Shown here in pieces: positions 36,615 through 45,454 of a stretch of DNA of 64,000 bases; position 1 is the first letter of the stretch; each line of letters starts with the position of its first letter. Source of the DNA: Ruminococcus gauvreauii (GTDB taxonomy: Bacteria > Bacillota > Clostridia > Lachnospirales > Lachnospiraceae); assembly GCF_025151995.1 (NCBI RefSeq), contig NZ_CP102290.1, positions 1,922,001 to 1,986,000 on the forward strand, read 5' to 3'. The notes under the pieces are model-generated. The model was not told where the DNA came from and ran no database searches. It was given only the letters and a program-made list of their open reading frames with translations. The translations under genes were made by a program, and so were the position numbers.

Positions 36615-37454
36615 TCAGCGCATAAGCCTGCGGAAAATCTTGGGTGAACAGCCCACTTTATCCGAAAAAATATTGATAAAGCTGCCGCTGCTTCCATATC
36701 CCACTTCATATGCGATCTCTGTGATTGTCTTTGAGGTTCTTATCAAAAGAATTTTAGCCTTGTCCATCCTCGAATTGATAACATAATCCATTGGAGAGTA
36801 TCCGGTCTCATCTTTAAAACGATGGGAAAAATAGTAGATACTCAGGTTAGAAAGATCTGCAAGCTCCTGCAGCGTTATTTTTTTTCCAACATTATCGCGG
36901 ATATAACGGATCGCTATATGTACGGGGCTTTCCTCGGACGGTGTACTGTAATCATCGAGATCGTTCAGCATCTGCAGAAGCCTGTAAATGCGCATGGAAG
37001 TGGCAAACATGTTCTCGATACCTCCGTTTTCGTAAAAATAGACAGTATTATAGAGGAAATTACCGATGAGCAGATTGTTTTTTGAACGGATCAGCGGCCC
37101 GCGCACGGAGAGAATGTGTTCCACGATTTCGTGAGAATTGGAGCCGTCAAAATGTATAAACGTGAATTCCAGTCCGTTCTCAGCCTGATAGTAATGAGGA
37201 TTGGAACAGTCGATCAAAACAACATCGCCTTTTTGTGCATCAAATTTTTGCCCCATGTGCTCGACATGCATGATGCCCTCCCGGATATACATGACAAGCA
37301 GCGGCGGATAATAGTCGCGTTTCATCATGTAACGTGAGGTGGAGTAGTAATGTCCGCACCATGTCATGTAGAAATAGAGCTGCTCCGCCAGAGCCGAGGG
37401 GGTAAAAGAAAAACAAATAGAATGGTCCAGAATTCCGGGATCGACACTTTTCAT
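36615..37454 (-). CDS. AraC family regulator facing the ABC transporter operon
   Basis: A 279-residue regulator with AAGGAG upstream. The N-terminal cupin (about 40-150) includes FDAQKGDVVLIDCSNPHYYQ and FIHFDGSNSHEIVE. The C-terminal pair of helix-turn-helix motifs includes ITLQELADLSNLSIYYFSHR and ITEIAYEVGYGSSGSFINIF. It is homologous along its whole length to the AraC protein at 44428-45285 (shared YFYMTWCGHYY-type, GDVVL-DC and HFDG-NSHE segments). It diverges from the sugar-type ABC transporter across a 400-base region and is the likely activator of that operon. Confidence 0.92.
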   Translation of the reverse strand: MKSVDPGILDHSICFSFTPSALAEQLYFYMTWCGHYYSTSRYMMKRDYYPPLLVMYIREGIMHVEHMGQKFDAQKGDVVLIDCSNPHYYQAENGLEFTFIHFDGSNSHEIVEHILSVRGPLIRSKNNLLIGNFLYNTVYFYENGGIENMFATSMRIYRLLQMLNDLDDYSTPSEESPVHIAIRYIRDNVGKKITLQELADLSNLSIYYFSHRFKDETGYSPMDYVINSRMDKAKILLIRTSKTITEIAYEVGYGSSGSFINIFSDKVGCSPKIFRRLMR

Positions 37455-37595
37455 AAAATTCTCCTTCGTTTAAAAAATTAAAATAAATAGTTAATATTAT
37501 AATAAAACAACGGTTTTGGGTTGATTTGTTGTGCAAATCGTAACATAAATTTTACAAAAAAGCAAGATAGATGAATGGCATAGCAAATTCGCACA

Positions 37596-37624
37596 TTGGT
37601 TTTCCTATGTATTTAGACTATAAT
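37596..37624 (+). promoter_or_regulatory. Promoter of the ABC transporter operon
   Basis: TTGGTT at 37596-37601, 17-base spacer, perfect TATAAT at 37619-37624. An 11-base-period direct repeat of AACATGAAC (37629-37637 and 37640-37648) covers the expected transcript start, one helical turn apart, and may be an operator. The remaining 230-base leader holds a small ATCCTG / CAGGAT hairpin near 37755-37772 and no gene. Confidence 0.6.
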
Positions 37625-37855
37625 ACCAAACATGAACAAAACATGAACGGATTGTTTAGGAATAATGACGATACATGGCAGGAATTTACAGGGAGTTCAT
37701 AAAAAGTTGTTTATTATGGACTTAAAAATAGATGTTATTGCAATTAGGACAAAATCCTGAAAAAACAGGATAAATCAACTTTTTCGTTTTTGGTGTGCTC
37801 TAAACGCGGAATGCGTACTATAGAGAAATTTTAAGGAAGTGGGAGGTTATGTGTA

Positions 37856-38815
37856 ATGGAGTCTCAAAGCAACAAGAATTTTCTGGCCACTCTGAAGAAA
37901 CAGGGTATAGTGTTTGCGATGATTCTGGTCTATGTGGTATTCGCGGTAATATCCAAGCAGTTTCGTACGCCTGACAACTTTGTCCTGATTTTCAGGCAGG
38001 TGGCCACCATCGCCGTTATGGGTGCAGGTATGACATTCGTCATCATCGGAGGTAACTTCGACCTGTCCGTCGGCTCCCTGCTGTCACTGTGCAGTGTCAT
38101 CTGTATTGACCTGCATGACAAGATTGGGCCGATCCCGGCGATCCTGGTGACGCTGGTTGTCGGAATGGCATCCGGAGTTGTTACCGGATATCTGTGCGGG
38201 TATCTCAGGCTGAATTCCATGATCGTTACTCTGGGTATGATGAACGTACTGCAGGCGCTGGCGATGATGTATACGAACGGTCAGTTTGTTCAGATGGCTG
38301 ACAGCAATGCCTGGTTTACCAAGATCGGAAAGGGAAGCATCGGTCCGGTTCCGATTTCCACCATCATCATGGCGCTGTTTATCATCATCATGGGTATCGT
38401 GCTGACAAAGACCGTATACGGCCATCATGTGATGTCAGTCGGGGGAAATGATGAAGCGTGCCGTTACAGCGGAATCAATGATAAGCTGGTGATCCTGAAA
38501 TCATTTGTACTGTCCGGACTTGCGACGGCTGTCGGAGCGATCATGCTGTGTTCACGCGGAGCGGCGGCACAGGCTACGATCGGTGAAACTTATGAATTTG
38601 ATGTTATCTCGGGCGTCATCCTTGGAGGTGCATCCTTAAGCGGAGGAAGCGGAAGTGTCTATAAGACGTTTGTCGGTGTCATGATCCTTGGTATCTTGAA
38701 GAATGGATTTGTCATCGTGGGTCTTCCTTATTATCTGCAGTGGGTCGCACAGTGTGTTGTAATTCTGATCGCCGTATATATGGATATCATGACAAAAAGA
38801 AAGAAGGGTGTGTAA
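37856..38815 (+). CDS. Ribose/xylose-type ABC transporter permease 1
   Basis: A 319-residue membrane protein of the RbsC/BPD_transp_2 family with about ten helices. Diagnostic stretches are GAGMTFVIIGGNFDLSVGSL, VGGNDEACRYSGIN and SGVILGGASLSGGSGSVY, the last being the cytoplasmic loop that contacts the ATPase. It forms the membrane channel, presumably as a heterodimer with the next gene, whose ATG directly follows its TAA. GGGAGGT lies upstream. The substrate is probably a sugar or polyol but cannot be named. Confidence 0.92.
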   Translation: MESQSNKNFLATLKKQGIVFAMILVYVVFAVISKQFRTPDNFVLIFRQVATIAVMGAGMTFVIIGGNFDLSVGSLLSLCSVICIDLHDKIGPIPAILVTLVVGMASGVVTGYLCGYLRLNSMIVTLGMMNVLQALAMMYTNGQFVQMADSNAWFTKIGKGSIGPVPISTIIMALFIIIMGIVLTKTVYGHHVMSVGGNDEACRYSGINDKLVILKSFVLSGLATAVGAIMLCSRGAAAQATIGETYEFDVISGVILGGASLSGGSGSVYKTFVGVMILGILKNGFVIVGLPYYLQWVAQCVVILIAVYMDIMTKRKKGV

Positions 38816-39790
38816 ATGAGCTGGGGAAACATTAAAAAATTTCTGTCTAAGAACACGATCATACCAATCTGGATTGTATTTTTAGTATTTGCAGTCATCT
38901 TCGTACCTGGTTTCCTGAACGTGAACAACCTGTTCAACGTCTTTAACCAGAACGCCATGAAGGGGATCCTGGCGATTGGTATGACATTTGTTATCATCAA
39001 CAGTTACTTTGATATGTCAACGTGTACGTTGGTTGCTCTGGCAGCATCTCTTGCCTGCGGACTGGAAGCGAGCATCGGAATGATCCCGGGAATCATAGTT
39101 GCACTTCTGGTAGGATGTCTGGTTGGCTGCATCAACGGTTTTCTGGTAGCGTATGCGAGAATCAATGCATTCGTGGTTACACTGGCGATGATGCTTGGCT
39201 GCCGCGGTTTCGGATACATATACCATGCCGAACAGTCCCTGATCCCGAACCATACGGATGCAGGGTGGGCATTCATTGATTTCGGTGCCGGAAAGATCGG
39301 ACCGTTATCCTATATCAGCATTATCTTTATCGTACTGCTGCTTCTGGCGCACTACGTGCTGAAATATACGACACATGGACGTAATACATACGCAGTAGGC
39401 GGAAACGAGAACTCTGCATTTAATGCAGGCATCAATTACAAACGGACAACTTTTATCAACTTTGTAATCTGCGGATTCACAGGCGCACTGGGAGGTGTCC
39501 TGTATGCGGCATTTGCAGGATCGTCTACCCCGACACTGGGATGGCCGGATATGCACATGCTGGTAATCGCAGGCGTTGTACTCGGCGGATGTAAGCTGAC
39601 AGGCGGTGTGGGAAACATCTGGTATACCTTAGGCGGTATCATGCTGCTGGGTGTGATCAACAATATGATGAACCTTCTGAACGTGCAGACATACGTGAAC
39701 AGGCTGGTAACGGGTCTGATCATGATCGGCGTACTGTACCTGGATAAGGTCATGATGCATAAGAAAACTAAAAAAGCAAATCTGGAATAG
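38816..39790 (+). CDS. Ribose/xylose-type ABC transporter permease 2
   Basis: A 324-residue paralogue of the preceding permease, with IGMTFVIINSYFDMSTCTLV in place of the usual DLSVGS motif, VGGNENSAFNAGINY, and VVLGGCKLTGGVGNIWYTLG as the ATPase-contact loop. Its start abuts the stop of permease 1 with no spacing, and GAAAGAAGGG lies inside that gene's end. Two different permeases in one operon indicate a heterodimeric channel. Confidence 0.92.
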   Translation: MSWGNIKKFLSKNTIIPIWIVFLVFAVIFVPGFLNVNNLFNVFNQNAMKGILAIGMTFVIINSYFDMSTCTLVALAASLACGLEASIGMIPGIIVALLVGCLVGCINGFLVAYARINAFVVTLAMMLGCRGFGYIYHAEQSLIPNHTDAGWAFIDFGAGKIGPLSYISIIFIVLLLLAHYVLKYTTHGRNTYAVGGNENSAFNAGINYKRTTFINFVICGFTGALGGVLYAAFAGSSTPTLGWPDMHMLVIAGVVLGGCKLTGGVGNIWYTLGGIMLLGVINNMMNLLNVQTYVNRLVTGLIMIGVLYLDKVMMHKKTKKANLE

Positions 39791-39864
39791 CTTTGTAACC
39801 TAACAGTATTATCATGCGAGAGCATTTTAATAAAATATCATTTCAAGAAACAGGAGGAAGAGAA

Positions 39865-40926
39865 ATGAAGAAAAAATTATTAGCAGTAATCAGCGCAGCG
39901 TTGGTAGCATCTATGCTCCTGACCGGATGCGGCGGCGGAAGCAAAGATTCAGCAGCAACAAATGATGCGGCAGCAACTGATGACGCATCCAAGGAGGACG
40001 CAGCAGCAGATGATGCATCCAAAGACGACGCAGCAGCTTCAGGCGATGCAAGCAATGCAAAAATCGGTATGGTTGTAAACAACTCCGGACAGGATCCATA
40101 CCAGACTTCTTACTATGACACCATGAATTCCTATGCGAAAGAAAAAGGCGTTGACCTTCAGATCCTTGACCCGAAAGGTGATGCCACAACACAGGCTAAC
40201 CAGATTCAGGACCTGATCAACATGAAATGCGATGTTATCATCGTATGGCCGGTAAACGGTGAGACAGCTGTTGCCTCTGTAAGAGCGATCAACAAAGCAG
40301 GTATCCCATGTCTGACAGCAAACACAAACGTTGCTGAATCCGGTGAAGAATTTATTAAATGCTACGTTGGACCTTCAAACGTAGAAGAAGGCAAGCAGTC
40401 TGCACAGGCTATGGTTGAGGCTCTTGGAAATGACGCTAAGATCGTTGAGATCGCAGGACCTGCAGGATACACAACATCTCTGGAACGTTCCCAGGGTCTG
40501 CAGGAAGGTATCGAAGGAACCAACATCCAGGTACTTGACAGCCAGACAGGTGAAGGTAACCGTGAAAAATGCCAGCAGGTAATGGAAAACTACCTTGTAA
40601 AATATGGCAAGGGTGAGCTTGATGCAGTCTTCACATTCGACGATAATGCGGCATTCGGTGCATGGAATGCAATCGAAGCAGCAGGACGTCAGGATGATGT
40701 TAAGATCTTTGCAGCGGCAGCTGGAAGCTATGAAACGGTACAGTACGTAAAAGACGGAAAAATCCAGGCTACTGCTATGCAGTCACCGCATTTTGATGCA
40801 AAAGCAGCACTTGATATGGCTGTGAAGCTGGCAGCAGGCGAAGAACCGGCAGAATTCTACAACTACATTGAAACACCGGTAGCAACACCGGATAACGTAG
40901 ATTCTCTCGGACTGGAAGAATGGTAG
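39865..40926 (+). CDS. Sugar-type periplasmic-binding-protein-like lipoprotein
   Basis: A 353-residue lipoprotein from the ATG at 39865, after AGGAGGAAGAG. The signal peptide ends in the lipobox LLTGC with the lipid-modified Cys near residue 22. A low-complexity Asp/Ala/Ser linker (about 25-68) joins it to a type 1 sugar-binding domain: KIGMVVNNSGQDPYQTSYYD, then QIQDLINMKCDVIIVWPVNG, then FTFDDNAAFGAWNAIEAAGR. It captures the substrate outside the membrane. Codon use is strongly biased, suggesting high expression. Unusually for the family it lies after both permeases and before the ATPase. Confidence 0.93.
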   Translation: MKKKLLAVISAALVASMLLTGCGGGSKDSAATNDAAATDDASKEDAAADDASKDDAAASGDASNAKIGMVVNNSGQDPYQTSYYDTMNSYAKEKGVDLQILDPKGDATTQANQIQDLINMKCDVIIVWPVNGETAVASVRAINKAGIPCLTANTNVAESGEEFIKCYVGPSNVEEGKQSAQAMVEALGNDAKIVEIAGPAGYTTSLERSQGLQEGIEGTNIQVLDSQTGEGNREKCQQVMENYLVKYGKGELDAVFTFDDNAAFGAWNAIEAAGRQDDVKIFAAAAGSYETVQYVKDGKIQATAMQSPHFDAKAALDMAVKLAAGEEPAEFYNYIETPVATPDNVDSLGLEEW

Positions 40927-40966
40927 AATTGGCCACTTTCTAAATTGCAGTAAAAGCTAATAATTA

Positions 40967-40999
40967 CTTTGCGGAGCCGCGTATGCGGCTCCGGCAAAG
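40967..40999 (+). promoter_or_regulatory. Intercistronic stem-loop between binding protein and ATPase genes
   Basis: CTTTGC-GGAGCCGC, loop GTAT, GCGGCTCC-GGCAAAG. The strong stem lacks a T run, so it is more likely an RNA 3'-stabiliser that raises the binding-protein mRNA level than a full terminator. Confidence 0.6.
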
Positions 41000-41037
41000 A
41001 GATATTCATTTTGAATGTAAAACCGGAGGAAATGTAA

Positions 41038-42552
41038 ATGAGCAATGAATATGTTCTTGAAATGAAAGATATCAGTAAAACTTTTCCCGGTGTTAAGGCA
41101 TTGGATCATGCTCATTTGAATCTGAAATACGGTGAGGTACTGGCACTGTGCGGTGAAAACGGTGCGGGAAAGTCAACTCTGATGAAAGTGCTTTCCGGAG
41201 TTTACCACGCTGATGAGGGTTCGGGTGAGATCATTTACCAGGGGAAACCCGTTCGCTACAATAGTCCTATTGAGGCGAAAAATGATGGAGTTGTCTTAAT
41301 TTTCCAGGAATTATCCTTAGTAATGGATTTAACAGTAGCAGAGAATCTGTATCTGGGCAGTCTGCCGAAAAAAGGCGGCAGGATTGACTGGAAGAAGATG
41401 AATGCGGATGCACAGAAGGTTCTGGATGAACTGGAGTGCCCGGCAAAACCGACGGATACGATTTCAGCACTGCCGATTGCACAGCAGCAGATGGTCGAGA
41501 TCGCCCGCGGTATCGCACTGGGTGCAAAGATCCTCGTGCTGGATGAGCCTACGTCTTCACTTACAGAAAAAGAAAAGAATTCTCTGTTTAAGATTGTCAA
41601 CAAACTGAAAACTCAGGGTGTTGGTATGGTATATATCAGCCACAAAATGGACGAGATCTTCGAGATCAGCGACCGTGTGCTGGTCATGAGAGATGGTAAA
41701 CCGACCGGTGAATTTGTGACCAAAGACATCGAGCTGGACGACATCGTAAACAGTATGATCGGCCGTTCTCTGGACAATTACTACTATAAATGTAAATGGA
41801 ACCCGAAGGAAGAAGTTCTGCGGGTAGAGAACCTGTCCCTGAAGGGATACTTTAAAGATATCTCATTTAACGTTCATGCGGGTGAGGTTGTGGGATTCTA
41901 CGGCCTGGTAGGCGCCGGACGTACAGAGATCATGGAGACGATCTTCGGTATCCGCAAGGCGGATTCAGGAAAGATCTTTCTGGAAGGCAAGGAGCAGAAG
42001 ATCCGTTCCAGTGTGGATGCGGTTAAGGCAAAGATCGGATTCGTTACGGAGAACCGTAAGGAACAGGGTCTTGTATTGGAGCAGTCCTGCCGTGACAACA
42101 TGGCACTGGCGAAACTGCCGATGATCTCAAAAGCCGGTTTTGTGGATATGAAGGCGTCGTATGAGATTTATAAGGAATACCATGATAAACTTCAGATCAG
42201 CTCTCCGAGCCCTGAGCAGCCGGTTGGAAATCTTTCCGGTGGTAATCAGCAGAAAGTTGTCCTTGGAAAATGGATGACAATCGGACCGAAACTGTTGATT
42301 CTGGATGAGCCGACGCGTGGAATCGATGTCGGATCCAAATCAGAGATTTACAGACTGATTGCAGAGCTGGCGGAAAAAGAGGGACTGGCGGTAATCATCA
42401 TTTCCTCGGAAATGCCGGAGGTCATGGGTATCAGCAACCGTGTTCTTACAATCGCACAGGGTAATCTGACAGGGGAACTCGTGGGCGATGAGATCACAGA
42501 GGAAACACTGATGAGAGCGATTCTTATCACGGATTCTACACAACAGGCATAA
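41038..42552 (+). CDS. Sugar ABC transporter ATP-binding protein (RbsA/MglA type)
   Basis: A 504-residue ATPase with two nucleotide-binding domains. The first has Walker A GENGAGKST near residue 38 and Walker B KILVLDEPTSSL; the second has the degenerate Walker A GLVGAGRTE typical of the family, the signature NLSGGNQQKVVLGKWM, and Walker B LLILDEPTRGIDVG. GGAGGAAA precedes the start. It energises the two-permease transporter upstream. A terminator follows. Complete, nothing missing. Confidence 0.95.
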   Translation: MSNEYVLEMKDISKTFPGVKALDHAHLNLKYGEVLALCGENGAGKSTLMKVLSGVYHADEGSGEIIYQGKPVRYNSPIEAKNDGVVLIFQELSLVMDLTVAENLYLGSLPKKGGRIDWKKMNADAQKVLDELECPAKPTDTISALPIAQQQMVEIARGIALGAKILVLDEPTSSLTEKEKNSLFKIVNKLKTQGVGMVYISHKMDEIFEISDRVLVMRDGKPTGEFVTKDIELDDIVNSMIGRSLDNYYYKCKWNPKEEVLRVENLSLKGYFKDISFNVHAGEVVGFYGLVGAGRTEIMETIFGIRKADSGKIFLEGKEQKIRSSVDAVKAKIGFVTENRKEQGLVLEQSCRDNMALAKLPMISKAGFVDMKASYEIYKEYHDKLQISSPSPEQPVGNLSGGNQQKVVLGKWMTIGPKLLILDEPTRGIDVGSKSEIYRLIAELAEKEGLAVIIISSEMPEVMGISNRVLTIAQGNLTGELVGDEITEETLMRAILITDSTQQA

Positions 42553-42578
42553 CTTTCCACTGGATATAAATATATAAA

Positions 42579-42633
42579 AAGCGATCATTTGCCGTTTCTG
42601 CAGGGAAGCATAACGGTTTATGACCGCTTTTTT
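42579..42633 (+). terminator. Terminator of the ABC transporter operon
   Basis: AAGCGATCATTTGCCGTT (42579-42596) pairs with AACGGTTTATGACCGCTT (42612-42629) with four mismatches, followed by four more T to 42633. The 270 bases from here to the next gene hold no open frame I can support; a TATAAT at 42709-42714 lacks a good -35, as expected of an activator-dependent promoter. Confidence 0.8.
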
Positions 42634-42901
42634 GCTGCAAAGCAAGAAACCGTAAAAGCAGCTATTATCAGAGTAATACGAAAAACATATAATTAGCAAA
42701 AAACAAGTTATAATCGTGAGATTAAAGGAGATATTGTGAAAAGCAAGATTCGTGCATGATTTGGCAAGACATAGTATTTTAACGGGGTAAATTATGGAGT
42801 ACAATAACATCAGATTCAAGGAAGGACTAAGAGCAAATTCCTTGAAATGAGAATGAGAATTACATAAAAGGCAGAGAGGAAATTAAAGGAGGAAAAGCAA
42901 G

Positions 42902-44209
42902 ATGATTACATCAAAAGAGAGAGAGATTATCCGCGAGCTGGCAAAACAGGTAAAAGATGCTTCCCAGAGACCGGAGATGAAAACAAGAGAAGAACTGTGG
43001 TATAACCACAATGAACTGAAAACGACAGATCCTGTTATCGCAGTATTCCCGGAAATGTCCTGGAGAGAGATCATCACACCGGAATCCCTTCAGTGTGAAT
43101 GTGACGAAGCGAGAGAGATGGAATGGTTCCTGCGTGCAAAGCTGTTCCGTGCCAATGTGATCGACGATGACGTGCCGGTTCATGATATCTGGGAAGTGAG
43201 AAAGATTATCACAGATACAGGCTGGGATAAACTTAATCCAAATCACAAGAATGCAGCATTTGCCAACGTAAGTTTCCGTGACAACTGCCTCGGTGACGTG
43301 CCGCTGGCATGGAGAAACGACTTTAATTTCGACGCAGGTGCAAAACACTTTGAGCCGATCCTTGACGAGCCGGATCAGCTGTCAAGGCTTGGCACACCGG
43401 AAGTCATATATCATGAAAAAGAGACGATGGAAAAACTGAAACTGCATCAGGATGTACTTGGAGATATCCTGGACGTACGTCTCGTAGGCCTGAAATTCCT
43501 GTACATCGCAATGATGGAAACTTATTCTGACTTCCGTGGTCTTGAGCAGGTTATGTACGATATCTACGAAGAACCAGAGATGCTGCATGAAGCCATGGCA
43601 ATCATGGAAGAAGGATACAACGGACTTCTGGATCAGTATCTGGAGCAGGGACTGCTTACCTGTAACGGAAACCAGGCATACAGCGGATCCGGCGGACAGA
43701 CATATACACATGAGATTCCAAACGATGATAGTGTATGTACAGATCTGAAAAACTTCTTCGGCATGACGGAATCTCAGGAATTCACCATGGTTGGACCGGA
43801 GCAGCACTGGGAGTTTGTACAGAAACACGAGAAGAAAGTCGCAGACAGATTCGGACTGACAGCTTATGGGTGCTGCGAGCCGATCGAAGATAAACTGCAG
43901 TATATCAAACAGTTTGAATGCCTGAGAAGAATCTCTGTATCTCCATGGGCAGACATTCAGAAGTGTTCTGACAGAATGGGCAAGGATTACGTATACTCCT
44001 GGAAACCAAACCCATCGTACTACCTGAACAACTATATGCCGGACAAAACAGAGTTCATGGAAGGCTATGTAAAGAACATGCTCAACGTTACAAAAGACAA
44101 GAACTGTGTAGAGATCGTACTGAAAGATACACATACCTGCCAGAACGATCCGATGAGATTCAATGCGTGGGTGAAAGATGTACGCAGATGGATTAAAGAG
44201 ACACGCTAA
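42902..44209 (+). CDS. UROD-fold protein, copy 1 (uroporphyrinogen decarboxylase-like family)
   Basis: A 435-residue soluble protein with AAAGGAGGAAAA upstream. It belongs to a long, poorly studied branch of the UROD superfamily. Recognisable pieces are TMVGPEQHWEFVQKHEKKVA, FGLTAYGCCEPIEDKLQYIK (Cys-Cys in the position of the zinc ligands of UROD-type methyltransferases) and RRISVSPWADIQKCSDRMG. No membrane segment. It follows a sugar-type ABC transporter and is very similar to the protein at 45455-46771. Corrinoid-linked methyl transfer or decarboxylation are options; none is proven. Codon use suggests high expression. Confidence 0.75.
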   Translation: MITSKEREIIRELAKQVKDASQRPEMKTREELWYNHNELKTTDPVIAVFPEMSWREIITPESLQCECDEAREMEWFLRAKLFRANVIDDDVPVHDIWEVRKIITDTGWDKLNPNHKNAAFANVSFRDNCLGDVPLAWRNDFNFDAGAKHFEPILDEPDQLSRLGTPEVIYHEKETMEKLKLHQDVLGDILDVRLVGLKFLYIAMMETYSDFRGLEQVMYDIYEEPEMLHEAMAIMEEGYNGLLDQYLEQGLLTCNGNQAYSGSGGQTYTHEIPNDDSVCTDLKNFFGMTESQEFTMVGPEQHWEFVQKHEKKVADRFGLTAYGCCEPIEDKLQYIKQFECLRRISVSPWADIQKCSDRMGKDYVYSWKPNPSYYLNNYMPDKTEFMEGYVKNMLNVTKDKNCVEIVLKDTHTCQNDPMRFNAWVKDVRRWIKETR

Positions 44210-44240
44210 TACTTACTGAAACTCTTCTAATTATAAAGGG

Positions 44241-44258
44241 CCGCTGCTTTTGCAGCGG
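44241..44258 (+). terminator. Hairpin after UROD copy 1
   Basis: CCGCTGC, loop TTTT, GCAGCGG. No T run follows; it may protect the transcript end. Confidence 0.45.
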
Positions 44259-44388
44259 TCCATCCTCATGTCTGCGTAAAAGCAATATTCATTAACTTTT
44301 TGACAAAGTCGAATATTGAAAGGTTGGATAAAAAGGAATATTATAAGAAACGACTTAGAACAAGTTATATAAACTCTTTTTTGATGTT

Positions 44389-44423
44389 GACCCGCCTCCT
44401 ACAGCGGGTCTTCTCCTTTTTTT
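44389..44423 (+). terminator. Terminator between UROD copy 1 and the convergent AraC gene
   Basis: GACCCGC, 8-base loop, GCGGGTC, then TTCTCCTTTTTTT. A near-copy lies at 46803-46834 after UROD copy 2. Confidence 0.8.
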
Positions 44424-44427
44424 AGGC

Positions 44428-45285
44428 TTAATTCATTAACTTACGATATTGTCTGGGTGAACAGCCAGTTTTTTCCGTAAAGGCACTGGTAAAGCTGGCA
44501 CCGTGTGCATAGCCCAGTGCATAAGCAATTTCCTTAATAGATTTGTCAGTTGTGACAAGCAATATTTTTGCCTGGCTGATTCTGAGGTTCAGGATATAGT
44601 TGACGGGAGACAGGCCCGTCTCTTTTTTAAAAAGACGGGAATAATAATAAGTACTTAAATGGGCGATCCCGGACAGCTCCTTCAGCGTCAGCTGGTCTGA
44701 AATATGTGTGTGAATGTACTGAAGTGTCTTTTGGATGGGATTGCTTTCTTCAGAACTGTTTTCTTTTGGCACCATGAGAAGCTGAATAAATTTGTATACG
44801 CGCATGGAAGTATCCATAGGGTTTTCATAACCGTTATTTTTATAATAAGAAATAGTATCGATCATGAGACTGCGAATCAATATATTATTTTGCGAGCGTA
44901 TCAGAGGTCCGTATTTATTCAAAAGATATTGACACAGTTCATGAGAATTCAGTCCGTCGAAATGAATATAATAGAATTCCAGCTCATCGTGCGCCGAATA
45001 GCAGTGTTCTTCCCGGCAGTCCAGCAGGACAACATCACCCGCCTGGGCGTTGAACTCACAGTTGCGAAATCTGATATGAAACAAGCCCGATTCTACATAG
45101 ATCAACAGGCAGTACGGGTAGGATTTCCGCTGATAAAGATATTCATGAGTACAGAAAAAATGTCCACACCATGTCATATAATAAAACATATCGCACTCCT
45201 GTCCGTCCAGCGTAGGCGGTGCAAAGAAAAATCTCGAGGATTTTGGGAGCACGCCGGGTTCCCTGGGATTTGTCAGTATACTCAT
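44428..45285 (-). CDS. AraC family regulator between the two UROD-fold paralogues
   Basis: A 285-residue regulator from the ATG at 45285, chosen for CGGAGGAAAT just upstream. N-terminal cupin with FNAQAGDVVLLDCREEHCYS and YIHFDGLNSHELCQ; C-terminal helix-turn-helix pair with LTLKELSGIAHLSTYYYSRL and IKEIAYALGYAHGASFTSAF, ending CSPRQYRKLMN. It is homologous throughout to the AraC protein at 36615-37454. It is convergent with UROD copy 1 and divergent from UROD copy 2, which is a likely target across a 170-base region. Confidence 0.92.
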   Translation of the reverse strand: MSILTNPREPGVLPKSSRFFFAPPTLDGQECDMFYYMTWCGHFFCTHEYLYQRKSYPYCLLIYVESGLFHIRFRNCEFNAQAGDVVLLDCREEHCYSAHDELEFYYIHFDGLNSHELCQYLLNKYGPLIRSQNNILIRSLMIDTISYYKNNGYENPMDTSMRVYKFIQLLMVPKENSSEESNPIQKTLQYIHTHISDQLTLKELSGIAHLSTYYYSRLFKKETGLSPVNYILNLRISQAKILLVTTDKSIKEIAYALGYAHGASFTSAFTEKTGCSPRQYRKLMN

Positions 45286-45362
45286 AATTTCCTCCGATCT
45301 GTAAAGTATCGTTTTTTTTAGAATAGCATAGCGGCAGGGAAAAGGCAATATCGCCTAAATTC

Positions 45363-45432
45363 AGGGCAAACAAAAGGATGGAGTATATTGATTATATGGG
45401 ATATACTGTCATCAGCGACAGGCAAACAAACG
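45363..45432. repeat. Direct repeat GGCAAACAAA upstream of UROD copy 2
   Basis: The 10-mer GGCAAACAAA occurs at about 45365 and again at 45421, about 56 bases apart, in the divergent region. It could be a binding site for the adjacent AraC protein. Weak evidence. Confidence 0.35.
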
Positions 45433-45454
45433 ATATTTTGGGAGGAAATGTTTA

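Noticed and set aside
40021..40192. Minus-strand low-complexity open frames opposite the binding-protein linker
   Set aside because: They mirror the Asp/Ala/Ser linker codons of the lipoprotein and have no independent support.
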